Shown here: positions 40,030 through 50,493 of the stretch, in pieces | How positions within the stretch are numbered: the stretch's first letter is position 1 | Layout of the letters: each line of letters begins with the position of its first letter | Assembly: GCF_000443165.1 (NCBI RefSeq) | Contig: NZ_ATJV01000043.1 | Span: 37,311-101,310 of the forward strand | DNA length: 64,000 nt | Source: Thauera terpenica 58Eu | GTDB lineage: Bacteria > Pseudomonadota > Gammaproteobacteria > Burkholderiales > Rhodocyclaceae | Direction: 5' to 3' | Program-made: the position numbers and the translations under genes | Notes under the pieces: generated by a model | Told to the model about the DNA's origin: nothing | The model's input: only the letters and a program-made list of their open reading frames with translations | Database searches by the model: none

Positions 40030-41274
40030 ATGAGCAGCGCCAGCAAACCCGCACCGGTCCATGCCCCGATGGACGCCTTTCCCACTCTTGACGGTGAGCT
40101 GATCGTGGGCGGCCTGCCGCTCTCGCGCCTCGCCGCGCGCGTCGGCCAGACACCCTTCTACGCCTACGACCGTGGCCTGCTCGGACGCCGCGTCGCCGAG
40201 TTGAGGGCGGCGCTACCTGCCGGCATCAAGCTGCATTACGCGATGAAGGCCAATCCCATGCCGGCGCTGGTGGGTCTGATGAGCACGCTGGTGGACGGCA
40301 TCGACGTCGCCTCGGCCGGCGAACTGCGCGTGGCGCTGGACGCCGGCGCGGATCCGCAGGAGATCAGCTTCGCCGGCCCCGGCAAACGTGACGCGGAACT
40401 GCACCAGGCCGTCGCCGCCGGCATCCTGGTGAATGTGGAGTCCTTCCGTGAGCTCGCCCCGCTCGCACAGGCCTCACAAGCGCTGGGACTGCCGGCCCGG
40501 GTGGCCGTGCGGGTGAATCCGGATTTCGAGCTGCGCAGCTCGGCGATGAAGATGGGCGGCGGGCCAAAGCCGTTTGGCGTCGATGCTGAGCAGGTGCCCG
40601 AGCTGCTGACGCAGATCAAGCGCCTGGGGCTGAACTTCGAAGGATTTCACATTTTCGCGGGTTCGCAGAACCTCAAGGCCGAGGCCATCGTCGAGGCTCA
40701 ACGGCAAAGCTTCGAGCTCGCCCTGCGCCTGGCCGACTCCGCTCCCGCGCCAGTGCGCTTTCTGAACCTCGGCGGCGGCTTCGGCATCCCCTACTTCCCC
40801 GGCGAAACCCGGCTCGAGCTCGCGCCGGTCGCCGACAACCTTGCCCAACTGCTCACGGAAGCTGCACACAAGCTGCCGCAAGCCGAGCTGGTGATCGAGC
40901 TCGGCCGCTACCTGGTGGGTGAAGCCGGGCTGTATGTGTGCCGCGTCATCGACCGCAAGCTATCGCGTGGCCACACCTACCTGGTCACTGACGGTGGCCT
41001 GCACCACCACCTGTCGGCCAGCGGCAACTTTGGTCAGGTCATCCGCAAGAACTACCCGGTCGCCATCGGCAACCGCATGGACCAGCCCGCAGGCGATACG
41101 GTGTCGGTGGTGGGCCCGCTATGCACGCCGCTCGACCTGCTTGCCGACCGCATGGCCCTGCCCGAAGCGCAGCCGGGCGACCTGGTGGTGGTGTTCCAGT
41201 CCGGCGCCTATGGCGCCAGCGCCAGCCCACGGGCTTTCCTGAGCCATCCGGAAGTGGTGGAAGTGCTGGTGTGA
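40030..41274 (+). CDS. PLP-dependent decarboxylase, exosortase-A-associated type
   Basis: A 414-residue fold-III decarboxylase of the diaminopimelate/ornithine decarboxylase family. The PLP lysine is Lys73 in YAMKANP. The C-terminal GPLCTPLDLLA near residue 365 matches the LysA-type active-site segment. It is found with the ACP/ligase pair in exosortase-A loci and may make an amine for attachment to the acyl chain or glycan, which is inference. I start at the ATG at 40030; the frame upstream overlaps the ligase gene. Confidence 0.87.
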   Translation: MSSASKPAPVHAPMDAFPTLDGELIVGGLPLSRLAARVGQTPFYAYDRGLLGRRVAELRAALPAGIKLHYAMKANPMPALVGLMSTLVDGIDVASAGELRVALDAGADPQEISFAGPGKRDAELHQAVAAGILVNVESFRELAPLAQASQALGLPARVAVRVNPDFELRSSAMKMGGGPKPFGVDAEQVPELLTQIKRLGLNFEGFHIFAGSQNLKAEAIVEAQRQSFELALRLADSAPAPVRFLNLGGGFGIPYFPGETRLELAPVADNLAQLLTEAAHKLPQAELVIELGRYLVGEAGLYVCRVIDRKLSRGHTYLVTDGGLHHHLSASGNFGQVIRKNYPVAIGNRMDQPAGDTVSVVGPLCTPLDLLADRMALPEAQPGDLVVVFQSGAYGASASPRAFLSHPEVVEVLV

Positions 41275-41284
41275 GGCCTTGCGA

Positions 41285-41692
41285 TCAGGGGCAAGCGCCC
41301 TGGCCGCTGCGCACCGTCACCGCCATTTCGGCCCCATTGCAGAAGCTGTAAGTGCCGTCGTTGTTATCGAAAACCTGATACGTGTACTGCCCACCCGAAC
41401 CGTAGTCATAAGCCATGCCAGTGTTCGTCGCCGACCAGGTACCGACCTGCTTGGACGGGTCGACGGCATGCCCCGGCCCCATCTTCCAGTCGATGAGGTC
41501 TCCGCTGCCCGTTCCCTGGTGATACTCCTGCCAGCGATCGCCAGCGCGCTGAGCGCACACCGTGTTGCCGGAAAATTTAGCGCTCAGCTGCGTCACGTCC
41601 AGCGCTGTGCCGCTGCACGCTGCCGCCGCCTGTCCCGCAAGGCCAACACCGCCGAGCAACAACACACCTGCCATTACGCCAGAAATCTTCAT
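41285..41692 (-). CDS. Small secreted protein of unknown function
   Basis: A 135-residue protein with a clear Sec signal peptide (MKISGVMAGVLLLGG...AAA) and a mature part of about 110 residues with four cysteines, likely two disulfides. No PEP-CTERM sorting signal is present. I start at the ATG at 41692, preceded by GGGAG. It is oriented against the surrounding EPS genes and converges on the decarboxylase. I do not recognise the family. Confidence 0.75.
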   Translation of the reverse strand: MKISGVMAGVLLLGGVGLAGQAAAACSGTALDVTQLSAKFSGNTVCAQRAGDRWQEYHQGTGSGDLIDWKMGPGHAVDPSKQVGTWSATNTGMAYDYGSGGQYTYQVFDNNDGTYSFCNGAEMAVTVRSGQGACP

Positions 41693-41799
41693 GATCACTC
41701 CCATCCAAGGTTGAACCGCGCGACAAGGCTTCGGATTCGCAGTTTGCCGCAGCACATACGACAATTGCAGTCAATGCAGAAAAAATATAGACCGAGACC

Positions 41800-44700
41800 A
41801 TGAGTATCACACCCTCAGCACAACGCTCGCTCGCCTGGCCGCATGCAAGGCTTGCCATCCTGTGGGCGCTGTTTGTCGCCTATGGCAGCCTGGTGCCGCT
41901 CGAATACAAAGCCCGCCCTGACGCCTGGCAGTACTTTGTGAACACTCCCTGGCTGGACCTGGGCGTGGGCTCGCGAGCCGACTGGGTGGCGAACATCCTG
42001 CTCTACCTGGTGCTCGCCTACTTCGTCACCGGTGCGGTGTGGGCCAGCCGACTGACAAGGACGCTGCGCACGCTGCTGCTCGCGCTGATGCTGGGCGCCT
42101 GCCTGGCGCTGGCGGCGGGTATCGAATACCTGCAGCTGTTCTTCCCGCCACGCACGGTGTCGCTCAATGACTTGCTCGCCGAGGGCCTGGGCACCGCGCT
42201 CGGTACGCTGACGTGGTTCATGGCCGGGCGACGTATCGCGGCGATGTGGGAGCGCTTCATCCACGGCGGCGCGAGCAGCCTGCGTGCGCTGCTCGCGCTC
42301 TACGCGATCGGCTATCTGGGGCTGAGCTTCTTCCCGTATGACTTCCTGGTTTCAGGGGCGGAGCTCGGCGCCAAGTTCGCCAAGCCCGACAGCTTCAGCA
42401 TCGGCCCTGGACTGGCTTGCGGCAGCAGCCTCACCTGTGGCGTAAAGCTGCTGGTTGAGGCGCTGCTGGTGCTGCCCTTTGGTATCTTGCTCGCGCTCGG
42501 CTGGCGCATGCCACACCGGCCAGACGCGGCGCCCACCCCCTCTCCCATCAGGACAGTCATCTGGGGCCTGGTGGCGGGCACAGTGCTGGGCGCGACCATC
42601 GAGGGCGTGCAGATCGTGCTGGCCTCGGGCAACACACAGATCATCTCCATCTTCACCCGCAGTCTGGGCGTGGCCTGGGGCGTGGTGCTGGCGCATGCGG
42701 CGTCGCCGCGCTGGCTGCTGTGGCGGCCGCAGCGGCTGCGTCTTGCCCTTCTGGCCCTGCTGCCCCTCTACCTCGCGCTCGCGCTGGCGCTCAATGGCCT
42801 GCTTCCACTGCAGTTGCAGCCCACCTGGGCCGCGCTGGAGAAGCTCGACGGCCTGCGTTTCCTGCCCTTCTACTATCACTACTACACCAGCGAAACGGTG
42901 GCCCTGCGCAGCCTGTTGTTCGTCGCCGGCACCTATGCCCCGCTGGGCATGGCGAGCGCCCTGGCATGGCGCACTCAGCCTGGCACGACGCGCGCGCTCA
43001 CCGTCCTCGCTGCGCTGCTGCTGTGCCTGGGCATCGAAGTGCTCAAGCTCTTCGCGGTCGGACAGCGGCCAGACCCGACCAACCTCCTCATCGCCGCCGC
43101 AAGCGCCGCCGTGCTGCACTGGCTGGTCGAGCGCGTGCTGCGTGACGGAGCCAGCAATATGGCCAACACGCAGCGCGCTGCATTGCCCACCGAATCGGCC
43201 GCCGCGCCCGTCAGCGCAGCAGCCACCTCGCGCTGGCGGGCGCTGCTGCTGGGTGGAGCCCTGCCCGTTCTCGCGCTCTTCATCGTCGTCATCACGACTG
43301 TGCCGTCCACGCCACCGGCTGGCGCCATCAACGCAGCCACGCTCAGCTACCCGCCGCCCGCAGCCCTGCCCGCCGCAGCCCTGCCCGGCTTCCGCTTCGC
43401 CCGCCCGCGCCTGCCCCACCCCACCCCGGGCGACATCGAGCTGCTGCTCACCCACAAGCGCAAGCACATCGACCCCATCTTCTACGCCGCGCGCAGCAAC
43501 CCCAACGCCATCGACGCCGCCATCCTCGCCGCGCGCCTGCGCCCCGGCAGCGTCGACCTCGCCCGCACCCACGCCAAGCTGATGGAGTTGCACTTCTGGG
43601 AGCGCGGCCAGGATCAGGTCAAGCCCCTGGCGCTGGCCTATGACTGGCTGTACGACCAATGGAGCCTGGCCGAGCGTGAGGCCTTGCGCGACAAGCTGGC
43701 GCAGGGCTGCGACTACGTCATCGAGGTGATCCGCAAGGAGCAGCTCTCACCCTACAACGTCTACCTGTACAACGCCCCGCTGCAGGCGCTGATGGCGTGC
43801 TCGATCGCGCTTTACCGCGACCACCCGCGCGGCGACGCCTACATGGCCTTCACCCACGAACTGTGGAAGCAGCGCGTACTGCCGGTGTGGCGCCAGATCA
43901 TGGGGCGCGCGGGCGGCTGGCACGAAGGTGGCGAGTACGTCGGCATCGGCATCGGCCAGGCCATCTACACCTTGCCGGCGATGTGGCGCTTCGCCACCGG
44001 CGAGGACCTCATCCAGTCCGAACCCGGCATTCGCGGCTTTCTGGACTTTCTCGTCCATCGCACGCGCCCGGACGGCAGCCATTACCGCTGGGGGGATGGC
44101 TCCAACTTCCTGCGCCCTGCGCCCGACGCCGTCGCGCTCGCGCTCGAACTGCGCCATGCCGCGGCCTACAGCCTGGCGCCGCCCGCACAAGACCTGCTGC
44201 CCACCGCCTGGCCCTGGGGGCCGCTGTCCGACAACAGCCTCATCGACCCCCACGCAACGGAGCGCCTGCCGCTGTCGCAATTGTTCGACGGCATCGGCAT
44301 GCTGGTCGCACGCAGCAACTGGTCGCCGGACGCGACCTACCTCACTTTCAAGGCGGGCGACAACTACTGGTCGCACAGCCATCTCGACCAGGGCGCATTC
44401 ACCATCTACAAGGGCGGCGCCCTCGCCATCGACAGTGGGCTCTACGGGCGGCCTTATGGCTCCGACCACCACATGAACTACGCCTACCAGAGCATCGCCC
44501 ACAACCTCGTCACCGTCACCGACCCCGACGACCTCCAGCCCGGCCCCGGCTTCGACATCGGCAACCCGCGCCACTACGCCAACGACGGTGGCCAGCGCCG
44601 TATCGGTTCGGGCTGGGGGGTGGAGGCCGCGCCACTGGACCGCGAGCAATGGGACAAGCGCCGCGACACCTATCACAGCGGCAACATCGTCGCCCACCTG

Positions 44701-45393
44701 GACCAGGATGACATCGTCGCTGCCGTCGCCGACCTCACCCCGGCCTACACCAACAGCCAGTCCGGCCGCGGCAGCTTCGCCCACCGCACGAAACGCGTCG
44801 AACGCATGTGGCGGGTGTTCGGCTACGACCGCACCAACGACGCCATCGTGGTGTTCGACGACGTCGTCGCCAGCGACGCCGGCTTTCGCAAACGCTGGCT
44901 GCTGCACGCCATCGACCTGCCCGTCATCGGCCAGGACAGCTTCAGCGTCTTCATCCCCGCCACCACTCAGCCCGGCCACCGCGGCGGGCAACTGAGCGGC
45001 CAGGTCCTGCTGCCGAAAGTGCCGCTGCTCAACCTCATCGGCGGGCCTGGCTTCGAGTTCTTCGTAGACGGCAAGAACTACGACAACGGCGGCACGGTGC
45101 AGCAGGAGATGAAAAAGACCGGCCCCGGCCTGCCCGAACCGGGCAACTGGCGCATCGAACTGATGCCCGCCAGCGAAGCCGAGGCGGACCAGTTTCTGGT
45201 CGTGATGCTGCCGACCCTCACCGGCGAGAAGGCGCAGGCCAGCGTGCGCCGCCTGGAGGATGGCAAGCGTGTTGGCGCCGAGATCATCGGCCCGCAGCGC
45301 ACAACACGCTGGTGGTTCGTAGCCGGCGAGCGCGGGCTGACGGTGGAGATCATCGAAGGCGAAAGCCGCACGCTGCACCGACTTGGCGGCTGA
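41800..45393 (+). CDS. VanZ-like multi-domain membrane protein fused to heparinase II/III-like lyase
   Basis: A 1197-residue protein with two parts. Residues 15-445 contain three VanZ-like membrane blocks, at about 18-140 ([19 protein letters not shown]), 165-300 (IEGVQIVL) and 315-445 ([17 protein letters not shown]). A further helix at 480-502 is followed by a Pro/Ala-rich linker. From about residue 545 to the end is a heparinase II/III-like part, with [10 protein letters not shown] near 860 and the AHNLVTV motif near 902. The C-terminal half would face the periplasm and act on an acidic polysaccharide, by analogy. It sits between the decarboxylase and rmlA. The arrangement is unusual; see findings. 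Confidence 0.85.
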   Translation: MSITPSAQRSLAWPHARLAILWALFVAYGSLVPLEYKARPDAWQYFVNTPWLDLGVGSRADWVANILLYLVLAYFVTGAVWASRLTRTLRTLLLALMLGACLALAAGIEYLQLFFPPRTVSLNDLLAEGLGTALGTLTWFMAGRRIAAMWERFIHGGASSLRALLALYAIGYLGLSFFPYDFLVSGAELGAKFAKPDSFSIGPGLACGSSLTCGVKLLVEALLVLPFGILLALGWRMPHRPDAAPTPSPIRTVIWGLVAGTVLGATIEGVQIVLASGNTQIISIFTRSLGVAWGVVLAHAASPRWLLWRPQRLRLALLALLPLYLALALALNGLLPLQLQPTWAALEKLDGLRFLPFYYHYYTSETVALRSLLFVAGTYAPLGMASALAWRTQPGTTRALTVLAALLLCLGIEVLKLFAVGQRPDPTNLLIAAASAAVLHWLVERVLRDGASNMANTQRAALPTESAAAPVSAAATSRWRALLLGGALPVLALFIVVITTVPSTPPAGAINAATLSYPPPAALPAAALPGFRFARPRLPHPTPGDIELLLTHKRKHIDPIFYAARSNPNAIDAAILAARLRPGSVDLARTHAKLMELHFWERGQDQVKPLALAYDWLYDQWSLAEREALRDKLAQGCDYVIEVIRKEQLSPYNVYLYNAPLQALMACSIALYRDHPRGDAYMAFTHELWKQRVLPVWRQIMGRAGGWHEGGEYVGIGIGQAIYTLPAMWRFATGEDLIQSEPGIRGFLDFLVHRTRPDGSHYRWGDGSNFLRPAPDAVALALELRHAAAYSLAPPAQDLLPTAWPWGPLSDNSLIDPHATERLPLSQLFDGIGMLVARSNWSPDATYLTFKAGDNYWSHSHLDQGAFTIYKGGALAIDSGLYGRPYGSDHHMNYAYQSIAHNLVTVTDPDDLQPGPGFDIGNPRHYANDGGQRRIGSGWGVEAAPLDREQWDKRRDTYHSGNIVAHLDQDDIVAAVADLTPAYTNSQSGRGSFAHRTKRVERMWRVFGYDRTNDAIVVFDDVVASDAGFRKRWLLHAIDLPVIGQDSFSVFIPATTQPGHRGGQLSGQVLLPKVPLLNLIGGPGFEFFVDGKNYDNGGTVQQEMKKTGPGLPEPGNWRIELMPASEAEADQFLVVMLPTLTGEKAQASVRRLEDGKRVGAEIIGPQRTTRWWFVAGERGLTVEIIEGESRTLHRLGG

Positions 45394-45494
45394 AAACCAC
45401 GCCGATCCGGGCCAGACCTTATGTGCAGTGCCATAATTCACGGCGCCGTCATGGCTTGCGGTCCACAATGCCCATTACTACCCGGGAGTACCGA

Positions 45495-46373
45495 ATGAAA
45501 GGCATCATCCTCGCCGGCGGCTCCGGCACGCGACTGCATCCGATCACGCGCGGCGTCTCGAAGCAGTTGCTGCCCATCTACGACAAGCCGATGATCTACT
45601 ATCCGCTCTCGGTGCTGATGCTGGCCGGGATTCGCGACATCCTCGTCATCTCCACGCCCGACGACCTGCCCAATTTTCGCAAACTGCTCGGTGACGGCAG
45701 CGACTTCGGCATCACGCTCAGCTACGCCGAACAGCCCTCGCCCGACGGACTTGCGCAGGCCTTCCTGATCGGCGAAGACTTCATCGGTGATGACGACGTC
45801 TGCCTCATCCTGGGCGACAACATTTTCTACGGCTATGGTTTCAGCGCCATGCTGCGACAAGCCGCGGTCGGCCGGAAGGGCGCGACCGTGTTCGGCTACC
45901 ACGTCAACGACCCCGAGCGCTTTGGCGTGGTCGAGTTCGACACGGCGGGAAAGGCCATCTCCATCGCAGAAAAGCCCAGCCAGCCGAAGTCGAACTACGC
46001 CGTCACCGGCCTCTACTTCTACGACAACGACGTCATCGACATCGCCCGCCAGATCAAGCCCTCGCCCCGTGGCGAACTCGAGATCACCGACGTCAACAAC
46101 GCCTACCTGCAGCGCGGCAACCTGCACGTCAGCCTGCTCGGACGCGGCTTTGCCTGGCTGGACACCGGCACCCACGAATCGCTGATGGAAGCCAGCCAGT
46201 TCATCCAGACCATCGAGGCGCGCCAGGGGCTGAAAGTGGCCTGCCTGGAAGAAATCGCCTACCGCCAGGGCTGGCTGAGCGCCGACAAGCTCGCGCACGA
46301 AGCCAACAAGCTGAGCAAGACCGGCTACGGCCAGTACCTGTTGCGCATCCTCAAGGAGCGCCCCGCCGCATGA
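45495..46373 (+). CDS. rfbA: Glucose-1-phosphate thymidylyltransferase
   Basis: A 292-residue RmlA that forms dTDP-glucose, the first step to dTDP-rhamnose. The N-terminal motif is [13 protein letters not shown], with the EKP and [13 protein letters not shown] segments. I start at the ATG at 45495, which has GGGAG upstream. Its stop overlaps rmlC by four bases. rmlB and rmlD are not in the window, so they must be elsewhere on the chromosome or the sugar goes a different way. Confidence 0.96.
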   Translation: MKGIILAGGSGTRLHPITRGVSKQLLPIYDKPMIYYPLSVLMLAGIRDILVISTPDDLPNFRKLLGDGSDFGITLSYAEQPSPDGLAQAFLIGEDFIGDDDVCLILGDNIFYGYGFSAMLRQAAVGRKGATVFGYHVNDPERFGVVEFDTAGKAISIAEKPSQPKSNYAVTGLYFYDNDVIDIARQIKPSPRGELEITDVNNAYLQRGNLHVSLLGRGFAWLDTGTHESLMEASQFIQTIEARQGLKVACLEEIAYRQGWLSADKLAHEANKLSKTGYGQYLLRILKERPAA

Positions 46374-46912
46374 AGCTCATCGAAACCGCCCTGCCCGGCG
46401 TGCTCATCATCGAGCCCAAGGTCTTCGGCGACGCCCGCGGTTTCTTCATTGAAACCTTCCAGGTCGAGCGTTACCACGAAATCGGCATCACCCAGCCCTT
46501 CGTGCAGGACAACCACTCGCGCTCACAGCGCGGCGTATTGCGCGGGCTGCATTTCCAGAAGACCCGGCCGCAGGGCAAGCTGGTGCGGGTGAGCCGCGGC
46601 GCGGTGTATGACGTGGCGGTGGATATCAACCCGAAATCGCCGACTTTCGGCCGCTACGTGGGGGTCGAACTCAGCGACGACAATCACCGCCAGCTATGGA
46701 TTCCAGCGGGCTACGCACATGGGTTCTGCGTGATCAGCGCGGTGGCAGACTTCGAGTACAAATGCACCGACTTCTACTTTCCCGAAGATGAGGGCGGGCT
46801 GATCTGGAACGATCCGGAGGTGGCGATACCCTGGCCGATTGCTCAGCCCAGCCTGTCAGGGAAGGACACCGGGCTGCCAACGCTGCGGGATCTTGTACAA
46901 GCTCATTCGTGA
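46370..46912 (+). CDS. rfbC: dTDP-4-dehydrorhamnose 3,5-epimerase
   Basis: A 180-residue RmlC. The cupin core holds the catalytic His in LRGLHFQ, and [14 protein letters not shown] and [11 protein letters not shown] are typical. It acts after RmlB in the dTDP-rhamnose pathway. The start overlaps rfbA by four bases. A fall in GC is seen just after this gene. Confidence 0.95.
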   Translation: MKLIETALPGVLIIEPKVFGDARGFFIETFQVERYHEIGITQPFVQDNHSRSQRGVLRGLHFQKTRPQGKLVRVSRGAVYDVAVDINPKSPTFGRYVGVELSDDNHRQLWIPAGYAHGFCVISAVADFEYKCTDFYFPEDEGGLIWNDPEVAIPWPIAQPSLSGKDTGLPTLRDLVQAHS

Positions 46913-47018
46913 AGCTCAGCACCACATTCCCCGCGACCGAACCCCAACGCAGCGTTTGCAGTGCACTTACGCTGCGTGAACAAATGACTGCGATGAAAAC
47001 GCAGACAAATCAAAAAAA

Positions 47019-48482
47019 ATGAGCACATCGAACTCCATCCGTGGCGGCATCAAGTGGCTACTTACCGGCAGCCTCGGCGGACAAATTCTTCAGTTTGCGT
47101 TCGGGATCGCGCTTGCCCGCCTTCTTGTGCCCGAAGACTTCGGCTTCATTGTGACGATCCAGATCTTTACCGGCTTTGTCGGACTCGTCAGCGGTGGGGG
47201 CATGGGTCAGGCGCTGGTGCAATCACACGTTGCGAGCGAGCATGACTTCGACGTTGTGTTCACGGCACAGCTCATTATCGGCGCGCTTATTTTCGGAGGC
47301 TTCTATCTTTGCGCGCCCTTGATTGCCAACGCTTTTGGCAACCCGCTTTATACCGGCCTTGTCAGGGTGTCGGCGATCAGTTTTCTGTTGCGCCCCTTCG
47401 TCAATACGCGCGCGAGCTGGCTGCACCGGGAAATGCGTTTCAAGGAGCGTTCCATCATCGGGCTCGTGGTGGCTGTCATCACCGGCCTCGCCAGCATTGC
47501 CATGGCCATCGCTGGCGCAGGCCCCTGGAGCCTGATCCTGTCCGGGATTCTCGGCAGTCTGATCACGCTCGTGCTGCTTGACCGCGTGAGCGAACGCAAG
47601 CCACAACTGCGCCTTGACTACGCGGTTGCGCAACGCTTCGGTGCATACGGCATCAAGGTGTCGCTGAACGACCTTGCCTCGTATGCAACCAAACAGGCAA
47701 GCAACGCAATCATCAGTCAAACCTCAGGACCGTCTGCCGTCGGCCTCTTCAACAAGGGCGAAAGCCTTGCCTGGCTGCCCTTCTCCACCTTGAGCGCATC
47801 GGTCTACGAGGCGGTTTTCCGCGCCATGTCGAAGGCGCAGGACAGGCCAGACGAGGTGAAATACCTTTTCTATCGCATGATCACGCTGATGGTCGTGTAT
47901 ACGATGCCCGTCTATGTCGGCCTCGTATGGATGGCTGAGCCATTCATGCTGTTCGTCTATGGCGAAAGATGGCTGCCGTCTGCCGACCCCTTGCGCATTG
48001 TCTCGCTGGCCGGGATCTTCATCTGTATCGGGCATCCCTGTGGCGCAGTCCTTGCAGCCATGAACCGGCTCGGGCGCGAGGTATGGATTCATGTCAGTCA
48101 AGGCATTGTCGTTGCGCTCATCTGCTACTTCAGCTTGAAAACCTGGGGAATCGTGGGCGCTGCATGGGGCGTCTTCGCCGGCATCGCCTATTCGACACCT
48201 GTGATGTACTACCTCGCCACACGCTGCTTTCCTGCAAGCCTGAGCGACCTCTCGCGGGCCTTGCTGCCCGGGCTCAAACTCAACCTGGTCCTGATCGTCG
48301 CGCTGGCAATCGTCCATGTGATGCTGCCCTCAGACTGGCGCGAGGCACGCCCGGCGCTCTACATGCTTCTGGCAGGTGGCGTGTCGGGCCTGGCCTATCT
48401 TGCAGCCTTCCTTTTCCTTCCTGCTCCCGCACTCGCCGACGAAGCCCTGCGCTGGCGCAGGGTGCTCAAGCTGAGCGCCTGA
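47019..48482 (+). CDS. Polysaccharide flippase (Wzx/MOP superfamily)
   Basis: A 487-residue inner membrane protein with about 12 hydrophobic helices, of the WzxC/MOP flippase kind that moves lipid-linked repeat units across the membrane. SIRGGIKWLLTGSLGG at the N-terminus and RPFVNTRASWLHREMRF are typical. No strong ribosome binding site is seen before the ATG. It begins the lower-GC part of the locus, and is followed by an unknown gene six bases later. Confidence 0.88.
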   Translation: MSTSNSIRGGIKWLLTGSLGGQILQFAFGIALARLLVPEDFGFIVTIQIFTGFVGLVSGGGMGQALVQSHVASEHDFDVVFTAQLIIGALIFGGFYLCAPLIANAFGNPLYTGLVRVSAISFLLRPFVNTRASWLHREMRFKERSIIGLVVAVITGLASIAMAIAGAGPWSLILSGILGSLITLVLLDRVSERKPQLRLDYAVAQRFGAYGIKVSLNDLASYATKQASNAIISQTSGPSAVGLFNKGESLAWLPFSTLSASVYEAVFRAMSKAQDRPDEVKYLFYRMITLMVVYTMPVYVGLVWMAEPFMLFVYGERWLPSADPLRIVSLAGIFICIGHPCGAVLAAMNRLGREVWIHVSQGIVVALICYFSLKTWGIVGAAWGVFAGIAYSTPVMYYLATRCFPASLSDLSRALLPGLKLNLVLIVALAIVHVMLPSDWREARPALYMLLAGGVSGLAYLAAFLFLPAPALADEALRWRRVLKLSA

Positions 48483-48488
48483 CTCCCG

Positions 48489-50474
48489 ATGACGCACCTC
48501 AATCTCATTGAATGTTTCAACACGCCCGCCGACGCCAGCCCGGTTCGACTCGACGGGGCCACGCGACGGGAATGGACAGACGACGGCGTCGAGCTCGTGC
48601 GCGACGATTTTGATAGCGAACGCAGCCAGTGCCTCTTCATCCGCGCCCAGGCTTCATCACTCGGGCCTTTTCGTTTGCAACTCGTGGGCGGCTACGCATT
48701 GCGCAGGTGCCTGGGGCTTGGCGGTTGGCTGCTCGATCCCTTGTCCAGGACCGGCGCCGTCTTCTGGAGCCCTCGGGCGCCCATTTTAAGAAAGCTCGAT
48801 GCCCTGGGGCGCATCACGGCCGAGATGCCGGTCTCACCGGCAGACTTCGCGATGGGAAGCGAGGCGGCTGCGGCATCCTTCGACATCCCTGAAGGCTACA
48901 TTCTGGACTGGGCCTTGTGGCGTCTGGATAGCCGGGATGACTCGTCCCGCCTTGGCTGGCGTGACGAACTGATGACCGCGAAGACGCTGGAAAGCCAGGC
49001 GTTCTTCGTCTACGCCTCGCATACGTCGGTCCAGTCAGCCGCGGACTTCTATCAACATCTCATCCACGGCAAGGCATACGGCGCATGCTGGGCCTGGCCG
49101 AAGCAGCGCAAGATATGCGACGAGCTCGATGCGCTCTCGCTGCACATGGTTGCGACCGGCTTGTCGCGAAGCACCGGCAAACGCCTGTACCACCTGCTGC
49201 GCCGACAGCTCGTGCTGTCGGTGCTCGCACGACAGGACCTCGATGGTGGTTTTCGGCATGGCGAGTGGACCGAGCAGTATGAAAGCCACAACCGGCTTAT
49301 CAACGGCGCGGTGCAACTACTTGCAAGCGAACACGCGGAGTCGCCCGAGCCCGCACTGGCGGATGCCTTGCAGCGTGCAGCGACCTTTATCGCCTCTCAG
49401 GTCGACCAGACCGCAGTAGGGGCCTGGTTCCTCCACGACTCACTGGAGAAGTCCGAAGAAGGTATGCGGCATTATCCATTGGGCTGGGCACGCAGCGACT
49501 GGTTGGGAAAGTCGCCAACCAATCTGCTGATTCTGAACACCCACCTCGACTGCATGCTGGCCCTGAAACGATTCGAGGCGGTGACCGGAGACGCCTCCCA
49601 CGCCGGGCTTGTGGCCTCCGGCGTGGGCGCCCTGCAGGCGGTGCTTGCCGCACGACCTGCACAATGGCTGTTCACACCACTGCTGCGAATCATCGAGCTA
49701 TCCCTGCTTCCCAAGGCCGCGCAGGAGAGGCTGCCGTTCGCGAAACGCGCGCTGAAACGCATCGGCTGGAAGTACGTGATTCCCCGCTGGCACCTGATAC
49801 GCAAGCGCTTTCCGCGGCTGCTGATGCCCGATGGCTACATCGAGCGCAGCCTGGCTCAAGGTGATTTCGTGCACCGCTACCACGGGGTGCATCTGATGGA
49901 TTTCGAACGCCTGATCTCAACTATTCCGGCGCACTCAGGAGCAGCCGAACTGGCTGCAATCAGTGATGGTCTGGCCGACTTCGGTGTTCGAAGCCAAGTG
50001 ACACTGCACTGGAAGGAAAGCGCCGCCAGCAAGGACTCGCTCGCCTTCTGGGCAGAAGGGCTTTATCGCCGTTGCCTGCGCACAGGCTCCGAAACAGACC
50101 GTCAGTTGTTGGCCACCGCAGTGCTTGATCTGAGCGACGCAGGATTGGGGTTTCCACCCTCACTCCTTGGCGCCAACGGTGAAATACACCCACCCGCAGG
50201 TGCGCATGCGACCCCCTCTCCTGTCGACCCCCGCCTGCGCGTGGTGAACCTGACTGACCGCAACGGCCCCAGCTTCATGGTGATCAATACGGCCGAGGCC
50301 CCACTCCCGCTTGTCTTCGATCGCCAGGAGGCAATGTTCGCAGCGGACGCGCGCTCCCCGATGCAATCCGTTCAGATTCCGGCACGTGCGTGGACCATGT
50401 GCACACCAGCCGTTGCGCACCCAACGCAAACGACCCAGGCGTCCGCAGCGCACTCAAACGCTACAACACTTTGA
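48489..50474 (+). CDS. Unknown 661-residue protein of the polysaccharide locus
   Basis: I do not recognise this protein. It has no signal peptide or membrane segment. The N-terminal ~140 residues are mixed and may form a beta domain. The middle and C-terminal parts (roughly 180-560) look mostly helical, with paired motifs (LDGGFRHGEW and LMPDGYIERS) that recall alpha/alpha-barrel enzymes acting on sugars. The flanking genes (flippase before, WbsX-like after) suggest a role in assembling or modifying the glycan. No function is claimed. Confidence 0.75.
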   Translation: MTHLNLIECFNTPADASPVRLDGATRREWTDDGVELVRDDFDSERSQCLFIRAQASSLGPFRLQLVGGYALRRCLGLGGWLLDPLSRTGAVFWSPRAPILRKLDALGRITAEMPVSPADFAMGSEAAAASFDIPEGYILDWALWRLDSRDDSSRLGWRDELMTAKTLESQAFFVYASHTSVQSAADFYQHLIHGKAYGACWAWPKQRKICDELDALSLHMVATGLSRSTGKRLYHLLRRQLVLSVLARQDLDGGFRHGEWTEQYESHNRLINGAVQLLASEHAESPEPALADALQRAATFIASQVDQTAVGAWFLHDSLEKSEEGMRHYPLGWARSDWLGKSPTNLLILNTHLDCMLALKRFEAVTGDASHAGLVASGVGALQAVLAARPAQWLFTPLLRIIELSLLPKAAQERLPFAKRALKRIGWKYVIPRWHLIRKRFPRLLMPDGYIERSLAQGDFVHRYHGVHLMDFERLISTIPAHSGAAELAAISDGLADFGVRSQVTLHWKESAASKDSLAFWAEGLYRRCLRTGSETDRQLLATAVLDLSDAGLGFPPSLLGANGEIHPPAGAHATPSPVDPRLRVVNLTDRNGPSFMVINTAEAPLPLVFDRQEAMFAADARSPMQSVQIPARAWTMCTPAVAHPTQTTQASAAHSNATTL

Positions 50475-50493
50475 CTTCCACTTCCCGTCCCCG

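Noticed and set aside
38322..40085. 587-codon frame antisense to the acyl-CoA ligase
   Set aside because: It overlaps the ligase fully and shows no protein-like domains or ribosome binding site.
43747..45468. 573-codon frame antisense to the VanZ-heparinase gene
   Set aside because: It is a shadow of the GC-rich heparinase-like part with no known domain.
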